The notes under the pieces: model-generated | Told to the model about the DNA's origin: nothing | The model's database searches: none | The model's input: the letters and a program-made list of their open reading frames with translations, nothing else | Program-made: the position numbers and the translations under genes | In this document: in pieces, positions 18,569 through 28,048 of the stretch | Layout: each line of letters begins with the position of its first letter | How positions within the stretch are numbered: position 1 is the stretch's first letter | Assembly: GCA_035550215.1 (NCBI GenBank) | Contig: DASZPM010000012.1 | Location: forward strand, 1-64,000 | DNA: 64,000 nt | Direction: 5' to 3' | DNA from: JABDFW01 sp035550215 | GTDB taxonomy: Bacteria > Bacteroidota > Bacteroidia > Chitinophagales > Chitinophagaceae

Positions 18569-21500
18569 ATGGCTATAAATATAGAATTGTTCAAATCACT
18601 TTTCAAAGGGCGCACAGATGCTTTTGCTGTCCGCTGGGAAAAAGATGGCAAGGCTGGCTACACACCTGCATACGATTTAGATTGGGATGAATACAGAAGG
18701 CATAAAGAGAATGGCGGCAACCTCAAAAATTTTGCCAATAAAAAGTATGCCCCGCTTACAGATGCAAGGTTGTTGAATCATTTGTCAGGGAAGGAAATTA
18801 TTGGTATCTACCCTTTATTACCAGATAACACATCCTGGTTTATCGCTGCCGATTTTGATGAATCTGTAACGAAAAATTGGTTAACAGAATGCAGGCTTTT
18901 TATCGGAGAATGCAGGAAATATAACCTGCCGGTGTACCTTGAAAGATCAAGGTCTGGCAATGGCGGACACGTGTGGCTGTTCTTCAGGCAGCCATACCCG
19001 GCAGAAAAAAGCAGGAGCATATTTAAACAAATACTTACAGCGTGCGGTGTCGTGCAAAATAAAACAGCAAGTTTTGACCGTTTATTTCCCAACCAGGATT
19101 ATCATTCGGGCAAAGAGTTGGGCAACTTGATTGCACTCCCGTTGCAGCCTGAAGCGCTTAGAAAACAAAATGCGTGTTTCATTGATCCCGGCACTGCGGC
19201 GCCATACAGCAACCAATGGGAGTTCCTGGAAAGTGTGCAGAAAATAGATATGGCCGCTTTAGACATCATATTTAAAGGGTTGAGCGCCGCCACAAAACAA
19301 TCTAAGCCAGGGCGCCCGGTTACACATCATTATAAAAAACTCGATATCATCCTGGATAACCAACTCTGGATAAGCAGGCAACACCTGCCCAACCTGTTAT
19401 TAAGATATCTAAGGGATAGCCTTAATTTTTTGAATAACGCCTGGTTTGCAAAAAAGAATGCAGGCATCAGTACTTACAACACCTCCAAATATCATACGGC
19501 ATTTAATGGCGATGAAGATAGTTTTATCATACCAAGGGGTTTTACAGGTAATATAATCAGATACTGCAGAGAGCAAAACATTGAATACAATTTTGAGGAC
19601 AGGCGTACTAAACATGAGAACGTGGATTTCTTGCTTACTGCTTCTTTACATCCTTACCAGGAAGATGTGGTGGAGGCGGTGAGAAAGAAGGACTTTGGCG
19701 TAATCGTGTCGCCGCCCGGTTCGGGCAAAACTATAATGGGGCTGGCTGTTATTGCAGACAAAAAGCAACCTGCACTTATTATGGTGCACCGCAAACAATT
19801 GTTCGACCAATGGGTAGAACGCATCCAGTCTTTCTTGGGCATTCCTTCATTTCGTGTTGGCAAAATAGAGGGCGGCAGGTGTGACATTGGCCATGAGATA
19901 ACTGTCGCTATGATCCAGAGCCTTCAGTCTGAAAAAATTGCGCCGGAGGTATTTAATTCTTTTGGCACTATCATCGTAGATGAGTGCCACCATATCCCTG
20001 CTAAAACATTCAGCGAAGTGATAACGCGCTTTCATTGCTTCCACCTGTATGGTTTTACAGCCACGCCTATTCGGAAAAACAATGACGAAAAACTCATCTT
20101 TATTCATATTGGCGATATTATCCACGAAGCAATTGTCCCCATTAATTTACAGGGCAATAAGCCCCTCGCACTTATAATTCAAGACACCGGATTTTCATTG
20201 CCATTTAATCCACGGACTGACAATGTTGAAACGTTGATGCATGTGCTTGTACATGATACGGCTAGAAACAGCCTAATTACAGCAGATGTTTTGAAAGAAA
20301 CAAAAGCCGGCAGAAAAGTACTGGTGCTTACCGAAAGAAAAGCGCATATTGACATATTATACCAGTACCTAAAGGCATCCTGCGAAGTAATCAGGCTGAC
20401 CGGGGATGATGCAGATGAGAAAAGAAGGGCTAACCTTACTCAGGTGGAAAACGGGGAATTCCAGGTAGCATTGGCGACCGGGCAGCTTGTTGGGGAAGGC
20501 ATGGATATCAATTCGATTAATTGCCTGGTGCTTGCCTATCCCTTCTCCTTTGAAGGTAAACTGATTCAATATATTGGAAGGGTGCAAAGAAGCCATACTA
20601 CACCCATTCATTATGATTATAGAGACGAGTCAGTTCCATACCTTTTAAACCTGTTTAAAGAAAGGAACAAATATTACCGAAAATTGCTCAGGGAAAACAA
20701 ACTATCAAAATTTGATGAGCTGATCCTTTCTTTCAAGGAAAAACATTTTTGCATAAATGAAACCGATCAATGGCTGCATATTGATTGCCTTGATATTCCT
20801 TTTACTGTTGAACGGTTTATAGAGGGGGCTGTTTGGAAAATAAGGGTATTGAATTATGATGAAGCCGAAGGCAGCCTCTTTACAGAAATAGTAGACTATA
20901 ATTACCAGCTTGCCCAAAATGATATTGCTGCGCAAAGAGCGTTTTATTTTTATGGCATTGAAAAAATAACATTTAGGGCAATTGATACAACCGGGCTAAT
21001 GCAATCTGTTGTTTTAAGTAACCAGCCACAGGTGCACGAGCCAATCAAATCAGTATCGCCTTCTTTACAAGAGCAGGTATTAGTAAAGGCAATGAAAGTG
21101 CCGCTATGGAAAATACAGTTCCTGGCCGGTGCTGTAAGCTTCCCGGTTTATGTTGAGGAATTAGAGAGAGAATTGGTATTTGAGATACCCAATGCTGATA
21201 TACGCCCGGAATTTGAGGCCATCCGGGAATATTTTTCAAAAGCACTAAAGAAAAAATTAATCATAGCCGAACTTGCTATCCGTTATAATGATACGAACAT
21301 TCTCTCTGCAACAGCGAAGTCAAAGGATATTGAGGACATCAATAGCCAGATGATTGACACAATGCGTTTCCAGTTTGTAAAGAAAGAAGTTTTGCAAGGC
21401 CCGCCAAAAACCGGTAAGCAGCTTTACACACTGGACGAATTGCCTGCATCAAATAGCCTGAAAAAGCTGTACTCCACAGACCAGCAGTTGATAGATGACC

Positions 21501-21883
21501 TGCTGGCCATAAAAAAATCAAAACATTACCACCAGTTGAAATACCTGGCTTCAAGGCATGAAGCAACCATTCTAAAGGTAAGGTTCACCCTACAGCCATT
21601 CTCCTTTCTTTTCCTGGTAGCGGGGGAAAAAAGATATTATATCGTTTGGGAAACATTGGACACAGAAGAAGCCACATATATCTGGCATACAGATAAGACA
21701 AGAGAAGCGTTGAAAAAAATATTAACCCAAATTGATAATAATTTAGCGGAGATAGAAAGTGTTGGTAGGCAGGTCTATATTACTAAAGAGCAAGAAGGCT
21801 TCTTTCGCATTATGCATGACTATGTTGATGCAAAAAAAGGTTTTACAACATGGAAGGGTATGTTAGACCAGTGGATTATATAG
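18569..21883 (+). CDS. AEP primase-SF2 helicase fusion (TOTE-conflict-system type)
   Basis: This protein has 1,104 residues. The N-terminus (about 1-250) is an archaeo-eukaryotic primase domain with the metal motif DFD (95-97) in FIAADFDES and the SGNGGH motif (129-134). The middle (about 360-720) is a superfamily 2 helicase with SPPGSGKT (380-387), DECHH (from 471), FTATP, and QYIGRVQR (from 667). A conserved alpha/beta C-terminal region follows. This AEP-helicase combination is known from TOTE-type conflict systems and related mobile-element defence genes. It is the outermost cargo gene, transcribed inward from attL and convergent with the AlbA_2 gene. The role is probably nucleic-acid-targeting immunity; a replication role for the island is the alternative. 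Confidence 0.85.
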   Translation: MAINIELFKSLFKGRTDAFAVRWEKDGKAGYTPAYDLDWDEYRRHKENGGNLKNFANKKYAPLTDARLLNHLSGKEIIGIYPLLPDNTSWFIAADFDESVTKNWLTECRLFIGECRKYNLPVYLERSRSGNGGHVWLFFRQPYPAEKSRSIFKQILTACGVVQNKTASFDRLFPNQDYHSGKELGNLIALPLQPEALRKQNACFIDPGTAAPYSNQWEFLESVQKIDMAALDIIFKGLSAATKQSKPGRPVTHHYKKLDIILDNQLWISRQHLPNLLLRYLRDSLNFLNNAWFAKKNAGISTYNTSKYHTAFNGDEDSFIIPRGFTGNIIRYCREQNIEYNFEDRRTKHENVDFLLTASLHPYQEDVVEAVRKKDFGVIVSPPGSGKTIMGLAVIADKKQPALIMVHRKQLFDQWVERIQSFLGIPSFRVGKIEGGRCDIGHEITVAMIQSLQSEKIAPEVFNSFGTIIVDECHHIPAKTFSEVITRFHCFHLYGFTATPIRKNNDEKLIFIHIGDIIHEAIVPINLQGNKPLALIIQDTGFSLPFNPRTDNVETLMHVLVHDTARNSLITADVLKETKAGRKVLVLTERKAHIDILYQYLKASCEVIRLTGDDADEKRRANLTQVENGEFQVALATGQLVGEGMDINSINCLVLAYPFSFEGKLIQYIGRVQRSHTTPIHYDYRDESVPYLLNLFKERNKYYRKLLRENKLSKFDELILSFKEKHFCINETDQWLHIDCLDIPFTVERFIEGAVWKIRVLNYDEAEGSLFTEIVDYNYQLAQNDIAAQRAFYFYGIEKITFRAIDTTGLMQSVVLSNQPQVHEPIKSVSPSLQEQVLVKAMKVPLWKIQFLAGAVSFPVYVEELERELVFEIPNADIRPEFEAIREYFSKALKKKLIIAELAIRYNDTNILSATAKSKDIEDINSQMIDTMRFQFVKKEVLQGPPKTGKQLYTLDELPASNSLKKLYSTDQQLIDDLLAIKKSKHYHQLKYLASRHEATILKVRFTLQPFSFLFLVAGEKRYYIVWETLDTEEATYIWHTDKTREALKKILTQIDNNLAEIESVGRQVYITKEQEGFFRIMHDYVDAKKGFTTWKGMLDQWII

Positions 21884-22002
21884 ATCATAATTTAGCCACA
21901 TAGAAGTTCAAACAATTCTTAGTTCAACTAAACATAGCCGCTCGTCAACAAACTATTTTAAATTAACCGACTTTTTTTTACTGATTGGGTTTGGTAGTTA
22001 TA

Positions 22003-23463
22003 TTAACCTGCCTTCAGTTTTGAAAGCATATAATCAGTTAGAAAATAGCCGCCAGTTTTTGGAGCACCCTTGAACTCTACGAGTTGATTAAGTTTTTGCA
22101 TATCTCTTCGTATTGACACTTCTGATACTCCTGCGATCTTCGCCAAATCCTTTGATTTAAGCCCCGGCTTTTTAGCTAACTCTTGTATTACCCTTACCAT
22201 TCTTTGCTTTACTGTATCATTTACTGTATCATTTACTGTATCATTTACTGTATCATTTACTGTATCATTTACTGTATTAGACTTTTGATCGGGAAGCGGT
22301 ATGATTGTTTTAAAAATACCCCCTTCAATAAATACCGCTTTTCCCTTATTTGCATACTCCTTTGTTAAACGGCTGGTAGTTAATATGCCTGAACCTAATT
22401 CCTCAACCCTTCCTAATTGAATAAAGAACTTAGCGATTAACGGATTTTTAGGGAATGGGGCAAAATTAGATGGGTCAATCGGGCCTTCGCCATGTGGGTT
22501 GTTAGCATTTTCTGTTTCCACCCGGTCAGAATAAATAATAAATGTGGCTGTGGCTGCATTTGTGTATTCCCGATGGATGATGAGATTTGCAACAATTTCC
22601 CTGAAAATAGTAGTTCTAAGGCTTATCCTCCGGTCTACTTCCAGGTAAAACTTATCGGGCAGATGACGGTTTACAAAGTCCATCAACTGCTCATAGGCTT
22701 CAACAAGATTGGCCTGGATATATACCCGATCATCATAACGCTCTACATTGTTTATTCTTACCAGCGCATCAATCTTATAATGCGGCATAATTTGCTGAAT
22801 CACCCCATCCTTACCCAACAACAAGGCGGCGGCCAATGTAAAACCTTCTTGCCCACTCATATAGTCCTTTTTCCATAAGCCGGAAATTTCCATCATCTGC
22901 CGGTCATCCAACCCCAGCCATGGATGAGCTGGGTTATTACTGCGGATAAGGTTGCGCACTTTGGCAAACAAGTCCTCCTTAAAGTCTTCCATTCGCAAGG
23001 CCGGGTATATAATGCCTTCTGTATAATGATTTCGCTTACGGTTAGCTATTTCTGCAATACGATGCGGCTGCTCTACTTTGAAGTCGCCATCATTGCTGCG
23101 GTCGTAAATAATTTTTCCAGTTTTATGTATTTGTGAACTGGCTGGCGCCTGGATATGAATTAGCTTCCGTCCATTAATATCATATACCTGTGGGAAAAGA
23201 ATAAAAGGTGGATCAAGCTTTTGTGGGTTATTAGAAAGGTTTACTAGGTCTGTTATCATCTTAGAAACTGCACTAACATCAACTCCCAGAACATTTCCAT
23301 TGTCACTAACACCCAAAAGAATATCGCCGCCATCCCTGTTAAGCATAGCACAAATGGTTTCAAATAGATTGCCCGGCAAAGCAGCTACGGCCTCCTTAAA
23401 CTCAAGGCGGATGTTTTCTTTTTCCTTTAATAGTCGTTTTATTCGTTCTGGGTTCATAATCAA
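22003..23463 (-). CDS. AlbA_2/Schlafen-type ATP-binding regulator with wHTH
   Basis: This protein has 486 residues. The N-terminal AlbA_2 domain (about 5-140) shows EFKEA, NRDGGDILLGVSDNG and VLGVD. An HATPase_c_4-like region (about 280-395) contains IVANLIIHREYTN and LGRVEELGSGI. A linker of repeated NDTV tetrapeptides follows, and a winged HTH closes the protein (about 425-480, KSKDLAKIAGVSEVSIRRD). The family is often annotated as ATP-dependent DNA helicase RecG-related, but no helicase motifs are present. These proteins are frequent in mobile elements and defence islands and are probably DNA-binding regulators. It converges on the primase-helicase gene (119-bp gap). Confidence 0.85.
   Translation of the reverse strand: MIMNPERIKRLLKEKENIRLEFKEAVAALPGNLFETICAMLNRDGGDILLGVSDNGNVLGVDVSAVSKMITDLVNLSNNPQKLDPPFILFPQVYDINGRKLIHIQAPASSQIHKTGKIIYDRSNDGDFKVEQPHRIAEIANRKRNHYTEGIIYPALRMEDFKEDLFAKVRNLIRSNNPAHPWLGLDDRQMMEISGLWKKDYMSGQEGFTLAAALLLGKDGVIQQIMPHYKIDALVRINNVERYDDRVYIQANLVEAYEQLMDFVNRHLPDKFYLEVDRRISLRTTIFREIVANLIIHREYTNAATATFIIYSDRVETENANNPHGEGPIDPSNFAPFPKNPLIAKFFIQLGRVEELGSGILTTSRLTKEYANKGKAVFIEGGIFKTIIPLPDQKSNTVNDTVNDTVNDTVNDTVNDTVKQRMVRVIQELAKKPGLKSKDLAKIAGVSEVSIRRDMQKLNQLVEFKGAPKTGGYFLTDYMLSKLKAG
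22211..22277. repeat. 12-bp tandem repeat encoding the (NDTV)n linker
   Basis: There are five exact copies of ACTGTATCATTT plus a 7-bp partial copy. Each unit is four codons on the minus strand, so copy-number change would alter linker length between the ATPase-like domain and the wHTH without a frameshift. Confidence 0.9.
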
Positions 23464-23724
23464 AATAATATGCTCTCAAAAAATGTCCACTATACCAGCA
23501 AATTCTGCCATCTATTTATAATGTTTGGGCACCTAAGTACTTGTGAACTGCCTGCTAAAATACAACAAAACTGATCTCCAATATTAACAGGGTGTTGAAG
23601 CTGGGAGGTTGATGACTTAATGAGTTAACCCTTGAAGCAATTAAGACAACAAATTATCTGCATAGAAAAACGATAATTATTCCTTAATTTAATCCTTTGG
23701 AATTAGCTATCGTAAATAGGGGGT

Positions 23725-24765
23725 ATGAAAGACATCTACAAGCGCGTAGTAAAAGAGGGCAAGATCAATAGCAAGTATAGATTGCTCACTGAAAGCAGTC
23801 TGTTTGATCCGGCAAAAAATATTATTCAAAATATTTCCAGCCTGATGCCTGACAAAGATGGCAATTTTATCCAGCAATTTCAGTCAGATGGATTTGACGC
23901 CAGGCTTTGGGAAATCTATGTTTATATATTTCTCAAAGAAAATGATTTTACATTTTTGGACGATGTTGACAGGCCCGATTTCCATGTTAAAAAAAACGGG
24001 CTTGATTTATTTATTGAAGCCAGTCTTTCATCCGAAAAAGAGGAAGATTTGTATTCGAAAAATTTTATCGAAGAGGCAATTGCTAGGCATGACTTGGATG
24101 TTCAACAACGGCTGATAGATTATTACATCATGCGGATGGGTAGTGTATTATTTTCCAAGTTACAAAAAAGATATTGGGAGTTGGAATGGGTGAAAGATAA
24201 ACCGTTGGTTATCGCTATAACACCCGCTCATAATTTCATTGCTAATTTTTTACCGGATGCCAAAATAATAGAATATTTATATGGCATTAGAAAAATTGTC
24301 CGGATAACCGAAAACGGATTAGAGCATGTTGAGGATATGATTATCAGTGAGCACAAGTTTAATGAAAAAGTTATCCCTTCAGGTTTCTTTTTGCAACCGT
24401 CCAGTGAAAATATCAGCGCGGTTATGTTCACGAATAACAGCGACCTGCACAAGTTCAACAGGATGGGATTTCAATACGGGCTAACGAATCAGCAATTGCT
24501 TATTTTCAGGTCCGGTTTCAGGTATAACCCAAAACCAAATGGTATGGCCAGGGAATTCACTTATATGGTTAAAAACGGTGAAAGAAGTGAAACCTGGTCA
24601 GAAAGTGTCTCCATTTTTCATAACCCAAATGCTTTAATAAAATTAGACAATTCCATTTTTTTGAATACGAGGCAGGTAAGGCTTGAGGAGGGCAACACCT
24701 TCGGCGGAAATATCACCGACGACTTTGTTTTTAATTCTAAAACAGTTGTTGCAAGCATAGAATAA
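23725..24765 (+). CDS. PD-(D/E)XK-like protein, probable defence nuclease
   Basis: This protein has 346 residues and I recognise no named family. Residues 57-100 show the spacing of a restriction-endonuclease fold: E63 in WEIYVY, P84-D85 in DRPDFHV and E98 in LDLFIEAS, a PD-ExS variant with the usual lysine replaced. The rest is mixed alpha/beta with no TM helix. It is the first gene of a two-gene plus-strand unit with the P-loop kinase (85-bp gap), between the AlbA_2 gene and CBASS. A nuclease or degenerate nuclease in an anti-phage pair is inference from fold-like motifs and location. Confidence 0.62.
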   Translation: MKDIYKRVVKEGKINSKYRLLTESSLFDPAKNIIQNISSLMPDKDGNFIQQFQSDGFDARLWEIYVYIFLKENDFTFLDDVDRPDFHVKKNGLDLFIEASLSSEKEEDLYSKNFIEEAIARHDLDVQQRLIDYYIMRMGSVLFSKLQKRYWELEWVKDKPLVIAITPAHNFIANFLPDAKIIEYLYGIRKIVRITENGLEHVEDMIISEHKFNEKVIPSGFFLQPSSENISAVMFTNNSDLHKFNRMGFQYGLTNQQLLIFRSGFRYNPKPNGMAREFTYMVKNGERSETWSESVSIFHNPNALIKLDNSIFLNTRQVRLEEGNTFGGNITDDFVFNSKTVVASIE

Positions 24766-24850
24766 ATTCTTCTAAACTGCAATACAGAAAATATTGAAAT
24801 CACAGGCTGCATGGCATTCCAAGGCGCGACCGAATAATTAAAAAGTTATT

Positions 24851-25375
24851 ATGGGTAATATTATTTTATTGATTGGCCCGAGCGGAGTTGGTAAATCCTC
24901 TGCGCTCAAAGCGCTAAAACTTGAAAATGTCCTAACTTTTAAACTGGATGACCTTGTTGCGGGATATAATGGAGAGCCCAGTGTATCAAAGTATTTTCTG
25001 AGAATTGGAAATGAAACTTTCTTTCACAAATCTATAGAAGCGATCGAAAAACTAATCGAATCTAACCCTGGGGAAAATATTCTGGTTGATGTGGGCGCGG
25101 GGTCTTTTGATTGGGAAGGATCTGTCGAAACTTTCTTGAACTACCGGGTTATCGCTTTATCAGGTGATACAAAAATACTGTATGACAGAATAAAAAAAAG
25201 AGCATTAGAAAAAGGGACAGAGGAACAAAGAACATTAGAAGAATATGCAAGTTCAGAATTTAAAACCCATAAACGCGCATTATATGAAAAAGCCGCTTTT
25301 CAAATTGACTCAACTAAACTTACCATTGCGGAGGTAGCAACTAGGATAACAGATATATTAAAATCTTCCACCTGA
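24851..25375 (+). CDS. Shikimate-kinase-like P-loop kinase
   Basis: This protein has 174 residues. Its Walker A is GPSGVGKS (9-16). KLDD near residue 35, DVGAG near 80, and a lid-like basic helix (DRIKKRALEKG, about 117-127) give the layout of small P-loop kinases such as shikimate or gluconate kinase. The shikimate-binding residues are not recognisable, and its position inside the island argues against a housekeeping role. With the preceding PD-ExK-like gene it may form a two-component system. Zeta-toxin-like activity is another possibility. Confidence 0.65.
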   Translation: MGNIILLIGPSGVGKSSALKALKLENVLTFKLDDLVAGYNGEPSVSKYFLRIGNETFFHKSIEAIEKLIESNPGENILVDVGAGSFDWEGSVETFLNYRVIALSGDTKILYDRIKKRALEKGTEEQRTLEEYASSEFKTHKRALYEKAAFQIDSTKLTIAEVATRITDILKSST

Positions 25376-25446
25376 AAAAACGGAATTACTGAAATGATTC
25401 GGCGATATTGGCTCGATCAAAAGATAAAGTATAATGATTTTTAGTA

Positions 25447-25893
25447 TTAATGCGTTATTTCCCTCCCGAGCCATACACCGTATTTTTTCCACTCTTCGAA
25501 ATGGATGCACCATTCACTGATCCATGGAACCATCTTGGTCAGGTGTATTATTTTGCCAACCGGTTTGTCTTGTACCGGGTGGTACAGGCACAAGCTCAAA
25601 TCCCTGTAAACGTGGATTTTATTATTGTACGCAATCCCGGCACCATTAATATAAATCCTGTCAAACCTGTATTCAAAAAAGGGAGAATAGGATATTTCTA
25701 TGTCATACCTGTTTGAAGGTGTATGAAGGACTCCACCACCTTTCAGCATACCTGTATGAATCGTTAGCTTCAACCAGGAAAAATAATGCTCCGTTATATT
25801 TTTTTCTATCAGCAGGTTTGAATAATAATTACGCCTGTAATCCTCAAACGCCTTAGCCTCCATGGTTTCGATGATACTCGTTCTTATAGCCAT
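25447..25893 (-). CDS. CBASS E2-like protein (short type II, E1-independent)
   Basis: This protein has 148 residues. The core pattern of short CBASS E2-fold proteins is present: YINGAGI, IHVYRDLSLCLYHP with candidate catalytic C102, then VPWISEW and EEWKKYGVWLGREITH at the C-terminus. In such systems the E2 alone conjugates the CD-NTase C-terminus and primes it. The start overlaps the CD-NTase end by 41 bp (or 11 bp if the ATG at 25863 is used), indicating coupling. The CD-NTase ends in a glycine pair (HGG), as expected for a conjugation tail. No JAB protease or E1 gene is adjacent. Confidence 0.8.
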   Translation of the reverse strand: MAIRTSIIETMEAKAFEDYRRNYYSNLLIEKNITEHYFSWLKLTIHTGMLKGGGVLHTPSNRYDIEISYSPFFEYRFDRIYINGAGIAYNNKIHVYRDLSLCLYHPVQDKPVGKIIHLTKMVPWISEWCIHFEEWKKYGVWLGREITH

Positions 25894-27037
25894 TATTAGT
25901 GTTTATTTGCCCTTTGCTGTCGGTATATGCGCTGCTGGTGATAATAAGGGAATTTGCCTTGGTTGTGGTGTCAGTGGTAAACCTCGCCATCTGTTTGATC
26001 TGGCCCTGCAATGACTCTTTATAAATACCTTCGCCAAAAAGCTTAATATATTCATGGCCACTCTTTTCAAAGCCTCCTTTCAAAGTTATCCATTTGCCAT
26101 AAAAATCTGTTATAAAAGCATAGAACACATCATAATGTTTACCTGTCCAGCTATCGGTAAAGACCTCTTCGTTGTTGACTGGGTTATAAACTTTAAAACG
26201 CTGGTGTAACCTTATTGCTTCATTATATTCGTTAATAACCCTTGCCACTACATTTTCGATGGTTAAATAAATAGAGTTTTCGCCACGGTAATGCGATGCC
26301 ATCAAAGTGGTTAATACGATACTGGAAGTGATAAATTCAGGTTTGTCAAGAAAATAAATATCCCTGTAACGCTTAATTAACTGCACCGCTCTTTGCAAAG
26401 GTGTTTTGGAGTAAAATTCATCTTTTGGCAAATCCTCGACTTCTGCCCTTAATTTCACACTGGCCAACAAGCTGTTGTAGTAACCTTTTAGAACCGGTTG
26501 AACTACACTATTTGCTATCCGCATGAACCATTCAATAAAGCCCCTTGGACTTGTGCTTGTCCAGTCTTTTCTCTGCCTGTCCGGTACCTTTATCTTTTGG
26601 GCATCACCGGAGAGATGGATACAGCCGGGCAATATATCCATATGAAAATCGCCTGCGTAATTGAGCCTGACACAACGGTTTTTTTGTTCTATCTTTTCTT
26701 TGTACCTCCCATCACCGGACAAAATTTTCAAAAGTGCATTATATATTTCAGCAGGCGTATAATAGATAAAGAGGCGCTTAATATGGACCACTATATCAAG
26801 ATCGAATTCGTTCCCGGATAAGGGTTTTACCGTGGTCCCTATCGCCGTAGAACCCTGCGGGTAAACATCAACGTCGATATCCTTGAAAAACCCGGCATCT
26901 TCATTTAATAACCTCGATATAGATTGGTAAGCATCTTCCATTCTTTTTTTGCGCGTATCATCTAACTGGAGGCTTTCGGCGATTCTTGCCAACAGTTCTT
27001 CCCTTTGTAGTTCGTAATTTTTGAATAAATCCTGCAT
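25853..27037 (-). CDS. CBASS CD-NTase (cGAS/DncV-like nucleotidyltransferase)
   Basis: This protein has 394 residues. The nucleotidyltransferase core shows G62-S63 (QGSTAIGT), D79-L80-D81 in NEFDLDIVV and the third carboxylate D134 in FHMDILP, so all three metal ligands are intact. The helical C-terminal half is typical of the SMODS family. It would make a cyclic oligonucleotide upon infection; which one cannot be told. The C-terminus ends NHGG, suitable for E2-dependent conjugation. It lies between the NUDIX effector (3-bp gap) and the E2 gene, forming a complete compact operon. Confidence 0.88.
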   Translation of the reverse strand: MQDLFKNYELQREELLARIAESLQLDDTRKKRMEDAYQSISRLLNEDAGFFKDIDVDVYPQGSTAIGTTVKPLSGNEFDLDIVVHIKRLFIYYTPAEIYNALLKILSGDGRYKEKIEQKNRCVRLNYAGDFHMDILPGCIHLSGDAQKIKVPDRQRKDWTSTSPRGFIEWFMRIANSVVQPVLKGYYNSLLASVKLRAEVEDLPKDEFYSKTPLQRAVQLIKRYRDIYFLDKPEFITSSIVLTTLMASHYRGENSIYLTIENVVARVINEYNEAIRLHQRFKVYNPVNNEEVFTDSWTGKHYDVFYAFITDFYGKWITLKGGFEKSGHEYIKLFGEGIYKESLQGQIKQMARFTTDTTTKANSLIITSSAYTDSKGQINTNNGYKNEYHRNHGG

Positions 27038-27040
27038 GCT

Positions 27041-27799
27041 TTAAAAATTTTGATTAATGATTAATTTTGTATGCTCGCCTATTTTGGCGGCCTGGTGGCC
27101 ATTTTTGACAAGCCTTAATTGTTCTATGTCCTCGCATTCTGCTATGGCATATTTATTTTTGAGATCAAACGGTATTTTGGATAGGTTCGTCAAAAAGTCT
27201 TTTTGTTTTTGATCCGGCAGTAATTCAAGTATGTCATATATCAGCACCTCATAACACTGATGAAATTCGCTGTAGCGAAGGTTTTTTGAAACCCTCCTGA
27301 TATGCCTGTATTTTATCGAGGCAAAGGCATCCTTATCAAGAATGTCCTGATCTATTAATTCCTCTTTAAATTCACGTTCCCCGCTAATCTCCCTTTCTCT
27401 TCCTTCCTCAAACCATTTAATAATCTTTATCACATTTCTCCCGGGCACGGTAAACCGTAGATCACCATCGCTGATGCCATCAATGCCAATGCCGTTCCGC
27501 CTGGTATCCGGTGCAAACTCCAGCGATTCAAACAACTTGTCATCGCCATATCTTTTGTAGGCGCCCCCAACTGGCTGTAGTTGATTTTGTATTCTCCTGT
27601 TCAGCACCAACAGATAGCTGTTGGTGCCCGGGATTTTAATGCGAAACAGGTAACTTATGGAAAACCTTATTCTTTCCTTTTTATAACGGCCAAAAAGCGT
27701 CTTCCAGTAAAGTGAAAGCATATCCTTATTTTCCCAGACTTTTCCGATGCCTTTTGTGAAAGCTTGTTTCAGGATTGCGGCAATGAGCGTTTTGAACAT
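27041..27799 (-). CDS. CBASS effector with SMODS-associated NUDIX domain (Cap16-like)
   Basis: This protein has 252 residues. A short hydrophobic or amphipathic N-terminus (1-20) precedes a NUDIX-like fold with SYLLVLNRR (61-69), LQPVGGAYKRYGDD (74-87) and a NUDIX-box-like helix SGEREFKEELI (139-149). The match is to SMODS-associated NUDIX proteins of CBASS operons. As first gene of the operon, 3 bp before the CD-NTase, it is the likely effector triggered by the cyclic nucleotide, either by hydrolysing a nucleotide or by acting at the membrane. A long N-terminal TM pair, present in some Cap16 proteins, is not obvious here. Confidence 0.75.
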   Translation of the reverse strand: MFKTLIAAILKQAFTKGIGKVWENKDMLSLYWKTLFGRYKKERIRFSISYLFRIKIPGTNSYLLVLNRRIQNQLQPVGGAYKRYGDDKLFESLEFAPDTRRNGIGIDGISDGDLRFTVPGRNVIKIIKWFEEGREREISGEREFKEELIDQDILDKDAFASIKYRHIRRVSKNLRYSEFHQCYEVLIYDILELLPDQKQKDFLTNLSKIPFDLKNKYAIAECEDIEQLRLVKNGHQAAKIGEHTKLIINQNF

Positions 27800-28048
27800 A
27801 ACTATTTTTATTTAAAAGTTGAAGCAAAGTATTACCAGTAAAGCAACTCAGCACCGTTTTCTGGATGTAATTGCAATACAATCTCATACGACAGTTCTTG
27901 TCGTTATTTTTCTTTGTTATTTTGAAATTATTGTCGCTAAAGGGGGGATTTTGGTCCAGGATTGTTACTTTCGTTATATCAAACAATATCCCGGCCTTTT
28001 AGCAGTTATATTTCAGGAATAGGTAGCTGATTTAATATCGTGTTTTTT

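Noticed and set aside
22211..22277. Short tandem repeat considered as a CRISPR array
   Set aside because: Units are contiguous 12-mers with no spacers and lie in frame within a coding sequence; no cas genes are present.
22003..23463. RecG-like helicase annotation for the AlbA_2 protein
   Set aside because: No Walker A, DEAD/DEAH or motif VI is present; the conserved parts are AlbA_2, HATPase-like and wHTH.
27726..27986. 86-codon minus-strand open frame upstream of CBASS
   Set aside because: It overlaps the start of the NUDIX gene in another frame and has no coding character; the region more likely holds the CBASS promoter.
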